A DNA stretch of 64,000 bases from positions 124,001 to 188,000 of the forward strand of contig NZ_BAZS01000001.1 in assembly GCF_001310895.1 (NCBI RefSeq), in the 5' to 3' direction. The notes beneath the pieces are model-generated. The model had not been told where the DNA came from and did no database searches. It worked only from the letters and a program-made list of their open reading frames with translations. This document shows, in pieces, positions 54,469 through 62,755 of this stretch. This stretch comes from Virgibacillus halodenitrificans JCM 12304. GTDB lineage: Bacteria; Bacillota; Bacilli; Bacillales; Amphibacillaceae. The translations under genes were made by a program, and so were the position numbers. The stretch's first letter is position 1. Each line of letters begins with the position of its first letter.

Positions 54469-55959
54469 CTATTTATTCACTGCATTGATAAATCGTTTAA
54501 ATGCTGCCAGTCCGGATTCTGTCTGTTTAAATACACCAGCATCCTCCAGTACTCTGGCAAACTTTTTACCTAGCTCTTTTTCTACAATCGTATCAACAGT
54601 TGCCCCATCACTCACTGTGCCATACTCCTGCTTTAATTGGTCTGCCCATTCCTGATGGTATGCAGCAACGTCACTGGCTTCACCAAGTAAAAATTTCTTC
54701 AGCTCAGCAAGCTCTTCCTTTAATCGTGCAGGCAATACTGCAAGTCCCATTACCTCAATCAAGCCGATATTTTCCTTTTTTATATGATGGACATCTGCAT
54801 GTGGGTGGAAAATACCCATTGGATGTTCTTCCGTTGTACGATTGTTTCGCAAAACTAAATCAAGCTCAAATTTGTCGCCGCGTCTTCTGGCGATTGGTGT
54901 AATCGTGTTGTGGCGTACTCCATCTGTATAAGCCAAAATAGCTGCCTCTTCATCCGAGTAATTTTTCCATGCGTTTAAAATATGCTCCCCAGCGTTGGCT
55001 AGCTGTTCCGGATCATCAGCCTGCAGACGAATGACGGATAATGGCCACTTCAATATGGATGCATGCACATCAGGAAACCCTGAAAGTGTAACATCCACAA
55101 CATGTTCCGCATTTGTCATAGCGAATTCATAGCTTCCTGCCTGATAATGGTCATGGCTTAAAATGGATCCCCCGACAATTGGCAAATCTGCATTTGAGCC
55201 GATAAAATAATGTGGAAACTTTTCCGTAAAGGAGAGTAACCGTTGAAACGCAGCTAGATCAATTTTCATATTACGATGCTCTTCTGCAAGCAAAATGCTG
55301 TGTTCATTGTAATACACATAGGGGGAGTACTGTAAATACCAGTTTTCTCCCTGCAGTGGTACCTGAATAATACGATGATTCGCGCGCGCCGGATGACCGG
55401 TTCTTCCGTTATATCCCTCATTCTCGACACAGAGGAGGCATTTCGGATAGTTCACTGTCTGCTTCATTTCCCGTTCACGGCGAATTTGTTCCGGGTCTTT
55501 TTCCGGCTTGGATAAATTAATGGTAATATCGAGAACGCCATAGGCGCTGTCTGCTTTGAAGTGTATATTTTTAGAAATACGGTTCATCTGAATATAGTTA
55601 CTGTTTTTGCTTAATTCATAAAAATAATCTGTTGCAGCAACAGGTGATTGCCTGTATTTTTTTTCAAAATGATGTTGAATGACAGAAGGTCTCGCCACAA
55701 AACAGTTCATTATATTTGCAGATAAGATTTCTTTCTCATCCAAAACATTTTCAATGACCTGTTCAGATACTGCCCAATCAATGATTTTTTCAAGAAGATC
55801 CGGGATGGAGGCATCCACGACTTCTGGTGAATGCTCCGGGAAAGAAGGGAGGCCAAGCTGATGCATGACCTGGTTACGCACATAAATATGATCTGCTGAC
55901 TCGATCAGCTTTACTTCGATTCCTTTTTCAATCAGGCTTGCGATATGTGTGTAAATCAA
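54469..55959 (-). CDS. galT: UDP-glucose-hexose-1-phosphate uridylyltransferase, class II
   Basis: The protein has 496 residues, the length of the Gram-positive GalT2 type rather than the 350-residue enterobacterial form. Motifs: CLLCVENEGYNGR, NHRIIQVPLQGENWYLQYSPY, GGSILSHDHYQAG (HxHxx-like site), GIFHPHADVHHIKKENIGLIE. Starts at TTG 55959 with GGAGG 7 nt upstream, 2 bases after the galE stop, so translation is coupled. Exchanges UMP between UDP-glucose and galactose-1-phosphate. Confidence 0.95.
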   Translation of the reverse strand: MIYTHIASLIEKGIEVKLIESADHIYVRNQVMHQLGLPSFPEHSPEVVDASIPDLLEKIIDWAVSEQVIENVLDEKEILSANIMNCFVARPSVIQHHFEKKYRQSPVAATDYFYELSKNSNYIQMNRISKNIHFKADSAYGVLDITINLSKPEKDPEQIRREREMKQTVNYPKCLLCVENEGYNGRTGHPARANHRIIQVPLQGENWYLQYSPYVYYNEHSILLAEEHRNMKIDLAAFQRLLSFTEKFPHYFIGSNADLPIVGGSILSHDHYQAGSYEFAMTNAEHVVDVTLSGFPDVHASILKWPLSVIRLQADDPEQLANAGEHILNAWKNYSDEEAAILAYTDGVRHNTITPIARRRGDKFELDLVLRNNRTTEEHPMGIFHPHADVHHIKKENIGLIEVMGLAVLPARLKEELAELKKFLLGEASDVAAYHQEWADQLKQEYGTVSDGATVDTIVEKELGKKFARVLEDAGVFKQTESGLAAFKRFINAVNK

Positions 55960-55961
55960 TG

Positions 55962-56957
55962 TTATTCCTCCGTTCCATAGCCGTTAGGGTGAGTGGAGTG
56001 CCATCTCCAAGCATCCTCCATAATTTTATCGATAGATGTTTGTTCAGGCTTCCAACCAAGAATGCGTTGGGCTTTTTCAGAGCTTGCTACAAGCTTACTT
56101 GGATCTCCAGGGCGGCGTGGCCCACTAACTGCTGGGATTTCCTTACCGGTAACTTTTCTTGCTGCATCAATCATTTCTTTAACAGAAAATCCTTGACTGC
56201 TGCCAAGGTTGAAAACATCGCTTGCTCCACCTTTTTTCAGATAATCAAGTGCAAGTAAATGGGCAGCAATCAGGTCATCGACATGGACATAATCACGAAT
56301 ACACGTGCCGTCTGGCGTGTCATAGTCTTCACCGAAAATCGTAATATGCTTTCTTTGTCCAAGCGCTGCCTGTAGAATAATCGGAACAAGATGTGTTTCC
56401 GGACGATGATCTTCACCGATAACAGCTGATTCCTTCGCTCCTGCCACATTGAAATAGCGGAGGGACACATAATTAATGCCATGTGCTTCATTAGTCCACT
56501 TCATCAATTTTTCCATCGTAAGCTTTGTTTCCCCATACGGATTGGTCGGCTTAGTTGGCATTGTTTCTGTGATTGGAACTGCTTCCGGTTCACCATATGT
56601 AGCCGCAGTGGAGGAGAAGACGATATATTTAACATTATGTTCCACCATTACCTGGAGAAGAACCTGTGTACCATATACATTGTTATCAAAATAGGCAAGC
56701 GGTTTTTCCATTGATTCACCAACAAGGGAATTTGCCGCAAAATGAATCACTGCCTCAATGGATTCTTTATCAAAAACATCACGTAAAAAGTCAATGTTGC
56801 GGATATCTCCTTCATAAAAGGTTGCCTCCGGATGTACTGCCTGCCGATGACCTGTCTGTAAATTATCGACAACCACCACATCATGACCTTGCTCCTTTAA
56901 TTGATAAACCGCATGGGAGCCAATATAACCCGCTCCACCTAATACTAATATGCTCAT
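55962..56957 (-). CDS. galE: UDP-glucose 4-epimerase
   Basis: The protein has 331 residues. NAD-binding GGAGYIGSH at the N-terminus, catalytic SSTAATYG, and the YxxxK pair in [12 protein letters not shown]. Substrate-binding [10 protein letters not shown] and RDYVHVDDL follow. Interconverts UDP-galactose and UDP-glucose. GAAAGGAGC precedes the ATG. A 379-bp spacer containing the family A repeat array separates it from galK. Confidence 0.97.
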   Translation of the reverse strand: MSILVLGGAGYIGSHAVYQLKEQGHDVVVVDNLQTGHRQAVHPEATFYEGDIRNIDFLRDVFDKESIEAVIHFAANSLVGESMEKPLAYFDNNVYGTQVLLQVMVEHNVKYIVFSSTAATYGEPEAVPITETMPTKPTNPYGETKLTMEKLMKWTNEAHGINYVSLRYFNVAGAKESAVIGEDHRPETHLVPIILQAALGQRKHITIFGEDYDTPDGTCIRDYVHVDDLIAAHLLALDYLKKGGASDVFNLGSSQGFSVKEMIDAARKVTGKEIPAVSGPRRPGDPSKLVASSEKAQRILGWKPEQTSIDKIMEDAWRWHSTHPNGYGTEE

Positions 56958-57040
56958 TAAAAAATGCTCCTTTCTTTCTATAAAAGGTTATTGAAAAATT
57001 AAGTTGGTAATTTGCGTAGCTAGTGCGCTGGCGGATTACC

Positions 57041-57308
57041 CGAGACGATGCAGGGTTGTAGCGCGACAGTTTGCGTCTCGTCCGCGACACAAAGCACTCC
57101 GCCCGCGACATCATGTAGCTGAACCGAGACAGATAGCGCTCCTACCGAGACACCGTGCAGCTGAACCGCGACACGGAGCACTTCACCCGAGACACCAGGC
57201 GCCCTGTCCGCGACAACATGCGGCTGGACCGAGACAGCTCAGCGCTTACCCGAAACAGCATGAGTCAGCACTGCGACAGCAAAAGATCCACCGCGACACC
57301 GCTCCACA
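57041..57308. repeat. Family A 21-bp periodic array, 13 units
   Basis: Hexamers CGAGAC or CGCGAC (once CGAAAC, once TGCGAC) start at 57041, 57062, 57083, 57104, 57125, 57146, 57167, 57188, 57209, 57230, 57251, 57272 and 57292. Twelve are in perfect 21-bp register, the last is 20. The 15-bp spacers vary, with a weak GC centre and a C at the end. The array sits in the galK-galE gap, which otherwise holds no recognisable site. The register is too regular to be chance, and two helical turns (21 bp) would put every hexamer on one face of the DNA. Confidence 0.92.
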
Positions 57309-57336
57309 ACATCAGCACACCACCACAATACTCACC

Positions 57337-58530
57337 TTACTCCGCCGCAGGCACGCTCTCTACATCATTCACCTTTTTCGCGCCGTCTGAAATACTTGCC
57401 GGGTAAAAGGTCGCGTCATAGCCGATTTTTCCGCGATAGATAGCATTAACTTGATCCCGGAAAGCTTCCTGATGTGCCTTTTCTACAATGGCGATCGCAC
57501 ATCCACCGAAGCCAGCCCCTGTCATTCTCGCGCCGAGTACGCCCTCTTGCTCGCGGGCGGCCGCTACAAGGGTATCCAGCTCCATGCCAGTTACTTCATA
57601 ATCCTCTTTTAGTGATTGATGAGAGGCATCCATAAGGCGGCCAAATTCAGACAGATTGCCTGCATGCAATTCATCCAATGCCTTAAGTGTACGTTGGTTT
57701 TCTGTGACAGCATGGCGAGCGCGCTTACAATTTACCTCATCCTTAATTAAATGCTGATACTTTTCAAATTGCTCGTTCGTCAAGTCACCTAGACTGTTAA
57801 TGGCAAGCTCTGATTGTAAATCTCCGAGTGCTGCTTCACATTGCTCCCGGCGCTCATTGTACTTTGAACCAGCAAGTGTGCGCTGTTTATTTGTGTTCAT
57901 GATCATAATGATATGATCCTCAAGCTCTACCGGCGCATATTGGAAGACAAGTGTCTGGCAGTCTAGTAGCATCGCATGATTTTTCTTTCCCATGCCAATG
58001 GCAAACTGGTCCATGATGCCACTGTTTACGCCAATATAGTTGTTTTCCACTTGCTGACCAAGCTGGATCATGGCAAGCCGCTCGATATCTAAATCGAATA
58101 ACTCTTCAAGCATTACACCTGTCACCATTTCAATAGATGCAGAGGAAGAGAGTCCGGCACCATTCGGGATGTTGCCATAATACAGAATATCCATCCCTGA
58201 ACTAACCGAATGCCCTTGTTGCTTCAGAGCTTGAATCATTCCTTTTGGATAGTTTGCCCAGTCATGGTTGCTATCATATTCTAATTCATTAAGTTCACAT
58301 TCAATTATACCTTTTTCGGAAAAATTGAGCGAATAAAACCGCAAAAGCTGATCATGACGCTTTCTGGCCAATGCATATGTTCCAAAGGAAATTGCTGCAG
58401 GAAAAACGTTTCCACCATTATAGTCGGTATGCTCCCCAATAAGATTAATTCTTCCCGGTGCAAAAAATGTAACTGGCTGGTGAGATGTTTGAAAAATCGA
58501 TTGGAATTCGGTGAATAGGTCGTGTTTCAT
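57337..58530 (-). CDS. galK: Galactokinase
   Basis: The protein has 397 residues. GHMP kinase motifs: FFAPGRINLIGEHTDYNGG near the N-terminus, PNGAGLSSSASIEM ATP loop, and GARMTGAGFGGCAIAIV near the C-terminus. Phosphorylates galactose to galactose-1-phosphate. I start at ATG 58530 (AAGAGGAG upstream), giving MKHDLFTEF; a longer frame to 58575 lacks a ribosome site. First gene of the galactose operon. Confidence 0.96.
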   Translation of the reverse strand: MKHDLFTEFQSIFQTSHQPVTFFAPGRINLIGEHTDYNGGNVFPAAISFGTYALARKRHDQLLRFYSLNFSEKGIIECELNELEYDSNHDWANYPKGMIQALKQQGHSVSSGMDILYYGNIPNGAGLSSSASIEMVTGVMLEELFDLDIERLAMIQLGQQVENNYIGVNSGIMDQFAIGMGKKNHAMLLDCQTLVFQYAPVELEDHIIMIMNTNKQRTLAGSKYNERREQCEAALGDLQSELAINSLGDLTNEQFEKYQHLIKDEVNCKRARHAVTENQRTLKALDELHAGNLSEFGRLMDASHQSLKEDYEVTGMELDTLVAAAREQEGVLGARMTGAGFGGCAIAIVEKAHQEAFRDQVNAIYRGKIGYDATFYPASISDGAKKVNDVESVPAAE

Positions 58531-58815
58531 ATTAAAACTCCTCTTTGCAAAATCTAGTTTTCTAGAACAAGTCAAAACGCTAGAGTGTAAGTAACTAATC
58601 CAAACTTTTATCCATAAGTATGATGTTTTAGTTTGTTTTGTAACTTAGTTAATTAATTTAATTAAGTCTATGTTACTACGAATAGAAGGGAAATTCAATA
58701 TGAATGGAGAAATAAAATGAAAGGGGTTACTCACCTTTCATAGTCTTCAAAAGGCAAACTTATTTTTCCGGCAATCCTCCTCCTCTACCAAATAAAACAC
58801 AAGGAGCTGCTAATC
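58531..58815. promoter_or_regulatory. Divergent region between galK and the sensor triad
   Basis: Contains an AT-rich inverted repeat (TTAATTAATTTAATTAA core, with GTAAC and GTTAC at its edges, 58640-58676) and a second one, ATGAAAGG - 9 nt - CCTTTCAT, at 58717-58741. Either may be an operator. I do not see a confident -35/-10 pair. Confidence 0.35.
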
Positions 58816-59799
58816 ATGAACCACCACACAAAAATATATGTCTACAGCCTGGCCGGTCTGCTCTTCCTAAGCAGTCTGATTGCAATGCTTTATTTTGGCT
58901 ATAAAACATTTTACATAGAAAAAGTAGAGTCCTCACAGCCGGCATATTCCTACCACTTCGCCCTCGTAGCCGAGGAGACAGAGAATAATTATTGGCGTTT
59001 GGTAGAAAAGGGAGCGAAGCAAGCTGCTGCGGAGAAGGGTATTTATTTGGAATATATTGCGCCAAATAAAGCGGATAATGATCAGCTGCTGAAGCTGTTT
59101 GATCGGATGATTGCGGCAAAGGTGGATGGGATTATTGTGCAGGGAATTGAGGGCGAACGCTTTGTTGATCTTGTCCATAAAGGGGTGGAGAGGAATATCC
59201 CAGTTATTACGATTGATACAGATGTGCCGAGCGAGCGCAAGGCTTATGTCGGGACAAATAATTTTTATGCAGGACAACTTGCTGGCAGACATATCATTGA
59301 AAACACAAAAGGAGAACAGCATGTTGGTGTTATTGTGGGCAGGTTTGAAGCAATTAACCAGCAGGAGCGATTGGCAGGCTTTAAGGATGCGATTAAAGCT
59401 CACCCGCGCATTCAAATTACGGAGATCAAGGAATCGAATATAACGGAAATTGGTGCAACACAGGCAACGTATGCAATGATGAAACAGCATCCCGAAATTA
59501 ATGTGCTACTTGGCCTAAGTGCCCTTGATGGATTAGGAATGGTAGAGGGTCTCCAGCAAATTTTTCCTACAAAGGATGTGTTGATCACCTCCTTTGATAT
59601 TTTGCCTGAAACGATGGAACTGATCCGTGAAGGTGAAATTGATGCAACAATTGCTCAATATCCGGAACAAATGGGCTCAATGGCTGTGGATGTGTTGATT
59701 GACCTGCAAAATAGAGACCTGGTAGACAATAAAATCTATACGAAAACGGAAATTATTGAAAAAGCTGATCTGCAGGTAGAGCCGGAGGTAGCGAGATGA
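58816..59799 (+). CDS. Membrane-anchored sugar-binding protein of a sensor triad
   Basis: The protein has 327 residues. An N-terminal membrane anchor (YSLAGLLFLSSLIAMLYFGY) without lipobox is followed by a periplasmic-binding-protein type 1 domain (RbsB/Peripla_BP_4): FALVAEETENNYW, DGIIVQGIEGERFVDL, VITIDTDVPSERKAYVGTNN. Its stop overlaps the ATG of the kinase gene (ATGA). Such triads pass extracellular sugar binding to a YesM-type kinase, so this protein is a sensor, not a transporter part. CACAAGGAG precedes the ATG. Confidence 0.9.
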   Translation: MNHHTKIYVYSLAGLLFLSSLIAMLYFGYKTFYIEKVESSQPAYSYHFALVAEETENNYWRLVEKGAKQAAAEKGIYLEYIAPNKADNDQLLKLFDRMIAAKVDGIIVQGIEGERFVDLVHKGVERNIPVITIDTDVPSERKAYVGTNNFYAGQLAGRHIIENTKGEQHVGVIVGRFEAINQQERLAGFKDAIKAHPRIQITEIKESNITEIGATQATYAMMKQHPEINVLLGLSALDGLGMVEGLQQIFPTKDVLITSFDILPETMELIREGEIDATIAQYPEQMGSMAVDVLIDLQNRDLVDNKIYTKTEIIEKADLQVEPEVAR

Positions 59800-61232
59800 A
59801 AACAATTAGAGGTAAGCTTACTGTCTACTTTCTTGTTTTTATAATTTTGTTTCAGGTGACTGCCATTTCTATCTTTGTCAGCTCTAATCAATTAACGAAT
59901 ACATATCATGATAGTTTTGAACAATTCCTTCTATTAAATTCGGTTGCACAAAAATCGGAAGAGCTCTATTTGCGGACCAAGACGGTTGTCACGAATGCGG
60001 ATAAGGAGAATCAGGCGAGTTATTTTAAGGCAAAAAAACTGCTGCAGAAAGATAAGGACAGGCTGACACACCTGTATGCAGATACCCCAAAAATAGAAAT
60101 AAAAAATTATATGAACCTGTTGGAGACGTTTATTTACGAGAGTGAATTAACGGTCGGGTTTACCTTGCAGGACGATATCGAGCAATATACAACCCACCTG
60201 GAGGAAACAAGAATAACTGCTTCTTATATTCAAGCAGCTGCCCTAGAAATTATTGATGTGGAGCTAACGGATTACCAAGCCTTTTATCAAAATTTACAGG
60301 TGCGCAATAATCATTTTTTTGTTTTTATTGCCTTTTTATTTATTACCACGATGATGCTGGCGATTTTCTTTGCGTTATGGTTTTCACGAGGAATTACGAG
60401 GCCGGTGCAGCAGTTGTCCCATGCGGCAAAGCAGGTTGCGGCAGGGGAGCTGCGGGGGGAGCCGGTTCACATTCATACAAATGATGAACTGAAATTGCTT
60501 GGCGATACCTTTAATCATATGCGGGCAAACATTGATGAGCTTGTGACAGAAATAAAAGATCAGTCGGAGCTCGACAGACTCATTAAGGAGATGGAGTTAA
60601 AGCATTTGCAAAACCAGATTAATCCACACTTCCTTTTTAATACATTAAATACCATTTCAAAGATGGCCTTTCTGGAGGATGCCAGATCAACCTCCAATCT
60701 TATTGATGCTGTAGCAGCACTGTTAAGGCATAGTTTAGGCCAAATTGATAAAAGTGTGCCATTGGCAGATGAGGTCGCAGTTGTTGAGGATTATTTTCAT
60801 ATTCAAAAGATACGCTTTTCGGAACGGGTGGAGTTTGTATTGGAAATGGATGAGGCATGTTTGGATATCGAGCTACCGAAGTTAACCTTGCAGCCACTTG
60901 TTGAAAATGCCTTTATTCATGGAATAGAGGAAAAGGAAGATGGTGGCCGGATTTCCTTGCATGTCTATTCCTCCCCTTCAACCGTTTTTGTGGAAATAAA
61001 AGATGACGGGAAAGGGATGCCGCCAGAGAGGGTACGGCAAATTCTTAGCCTGTCTGAACAAGAGCTGCCAACAGATGAGCATGCGGGGCATTCTACGGGA
61101 TTGGGATTGTCCAATGTCATTCGTCGGTTACAGCTTTTTTATCAGCGGACAGATGTTGTGGAAATTGAATCAGTCATGGGCGAAGGTACGACCATTCGCT
61201 TACTTTTGCCGAAGCAGAAAGGAGAAAAGTAA
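59796..61232 (+). CDS. LytS/YesM-type sensor histidine kinase
   Basis: The protein has 478 residues. First membrane helix at about 7-28, an extracellular helical segment, second helix at about 173-195, HAMP linker (TRPVQQLSHAAKQVAAGEL), His_kinase domain with HLQNQINPHFLFNTLNT, and HATPase with VENAFIHG and DDGKGM. Starts inside the last codons of the binding-protein gene. It should phosphorylate the AraC-type regulator encoded next, in response to the binding protein. Confidence 0.94.
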   Translation: MKTIRGKLTVYFLVFIILFQVTAISIFVSSNQLTNTYHDSFEQFLLLNSVAQKSEELYLRTKTVVTNADKENQASYFKAKKLLQKDKDRLTHLYADTPKIEIKNYMNLLETFIYESELTVGFTLQDDIEQYTTHLEETRITASYIQAAALEIIDVELTDYQAFYQNLQVRNNHFFVFIAFLFITTMMLAIFFALWFSRGITRPVQQLSHAAKQVAAGELRGEPVHIHTNDELKLLGDTFNHMRANIDELVTEIKDQSELDRLIKEMELKHLQNQINPHFLFNTLNTISKMAFLEDARSTSNLIDAVAALLRHSLGQIDKSVPLADEVAVVEDYFHIQKIRFSERVEFVLEMDEACLDIELPKLTLQPLVENAFIHGIEEKEDGGRISLHVYSSPSTVFVEIKDDGKGMPPERVRQILSLSEQELPTDEHAGHSTGLGLSNVIRRLQLFYQRTDVVEIESVMGEGTTIRLLLPKQKGEK

Positions 61233-62651
61233 ATGCGTATTTTAATAGCTGAAGATGAACTATTGGAAAGAAAAGCAATGAAGAAATTTATTGAACAGAA
61301 TTTTGCTGACATGACGGTTGTTGGTGAAGCAGTAAATGGCCGGATGGCGATTGAATTGGCAGCTGCCGAAAAGCCGGATGTGATTTTCATGGATATCAAA
61401 ATGCCTGGCATTAATGGGTTGGAAGCGATTCGCGAAATACATAAAGTGCACCCGCAAACGAAGTTCATTTTAGTCTCTGCGTATGATTCTTTTGATTATG
61501 CGAAGGAAGCGATGCAGTACGGAATTAAGGATTATATTTTAAAGCCAGGGAAAAAAGAGGAGATCGTAAAAGCAATTATGCGTATCAAAAAGGAGGTGGA
61601 AGCGGAAAAAGAACAGCAGCAGCAATCCCGCGCAATAATCGAGGAACGTTTTCTTCAACACGCAAGGAAGCAAAAAGGGGCGGGGGATTTGGTTGCTTTG
61701 AAGCAACAGCTTTTTCCGGAAATGAAAAGCGGCAGTTTTCTTGTGATTACTTTTTCAGATCACAGGTATGGAGATCAATTGGAAGAGGTGCTTGCTTCAA
61801 TATGTCCGTACACATTTATTTATCAGCTTTCAGAGGGGCGGGCGATTGTCTGTATTCTGGCTGATGTTGTGATGGAAAAAGCAGAGCTGCTTTCTATGGC
61901 GAAGAGGATCTCAAATCAGTTGGCGGGGGCAGTCTATATCGGAATTGGTTTTCCTGTGAAAAGAGTCGAACAGCTCTATCAATCCTATGAGCAAGCATAT
62001 ACCGCTTCCCTTCAATTAGCTACAGACCAAAAAAGTAATTTTAGTTTTCCTAGTGAAAAAGCACAGGATACAGCACGGGAACATCGGCTTGAAGCTTTAG
62101 TTAGTTTAGTTGAAAAAGGGAATGGAGAAGAGGCAGTTCAGCTTTTTCAGCAGTACCAAGCGCAGTTTTCGGAGAATATGTTGGAAGAATTATACTTAAA
62201 CATCAAGAGCTTGTTTATGGAGCGGGATATGGAGCTTGGCGTTCGGGCTTATTCCATGTTGAAAACATCAGAGGATTGGTGCGACTTTTTATTACTAAGC
62301 TGTATGCATATGCAGCAGTTACATCAATCCAAACAATATATGGAGCAGGTTAAGCAGTATATCGCAGAACATTATCAGGAGCCGTTAACATTGGAAAAAG
62401 TAGCTGCAACGGTCCATTTAAGCACCAATTATTTTTCCAATTTATTCAAACAGGAGCTTGGGGAAACTTTTACAGATTACATCGCAAAAATTCGGATGCA
62501 ACAGGCAAAGAAGTTGATAGAAAGCAACCAGTATACGTTAAAGGAAATCAGCTACATGGTCGGCTACAATAATCCGAACTATTTCAGCAGAGTGTTCCGC
62601 AAGCATTTTAATGAATCACCAAAGCAGTTTCAGCGCTCCATCTTTAAATAG
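61233..62651 (+). CDS. YesN-type response regulator with AraC DNA-binding domain
   Basis: The protein has 472 residues. Receiver at 1-120 with Asp54 in FMDIKMPG and Lys in DYILKPGKKEE; a coiled linker and middle domain; C-terminal AraC helix-turn-helix pair (LEKVAATVHLSTNYFSNLF and ISYMVGYNNPNYFSRVF). AGGAGAAAAG precedes the ATG, which follows the kinase stop directly. The likely target is the sugar importer starting at 62756. Confidence 0.95.
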   Translation: MRILIAEDELLERKAMKKFIEQNFADMTVVGEAVNGRMAIELAAAEKPDVIFMDIKMPGINGLEAIREIHKVHPQTKFILVSAYDSFDYAKEAMQYGIKDYILKPGKKEEIVKAIMRIKKEVEAEKEQQQQSRAIIEERFLQHARKQKGAGDLVALKQQLFPEMKSGSFLVITFSDHRYGDQLEEVLASICPYTFIYQLSEGRAIVCILADVVMEKAELLSMAKRISNQLAGAVYIGIGFPVKRVEQLYQSYEQAYTASLQLATDQKSNFSFPSEKAQDTAREHRLEALVSLVEKGNGEEAVQLFQQYQAQFSENMLEELYLNIKSLFMERDMELGVRAYSMLKTSEDWCDFLLLSCMHMQQLHQSKQYMEQVKQYIAEHYQEPLTLEKVAATVHLSTNYFSNLFKQELGETFTDYIAKIRMQQAKKLIESNQYTLKEISYMVGYNNPNYFSRVFRKHFNESPKQFQRSIFK

Positions 62652-62721
62652 TGCAAGAAACCGTAAAATAGTGCAGGAAATTAATCTGCTAATCTTATTT
62701 GAAATTTCTTATAATTAAAAT

Positions 62722-62735
62722 TGTAAACGTTATCA
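62722..62735 (+). promoter_or_regulatory. CcpA cre site
   Basis: TGTAAACGTTATCA matches TGWAANCGNTNWCA at every position. It lies 20 bp upstream of the binding-protein start codon, where CcpA would block transcription in the presence of preferred sugars. Confidence 0.8.
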
Positions 62736-62755
62736 ATACAGAGAGGGGTTTTAGT

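Noticed and set aside
57041-57308. Possible CRISPR array
   Set aside because: The conserved core is only 6 bp and the spacers 15 bp; no cas genes are nearby.
57004-57390. A 128-codon plus-strand ORF with PRH-type heptapeptide repeats
   Set aside because: It is a by-product of the 21-bp array, starts at TTG without a ribosome site and lies antisense to the gal operon.
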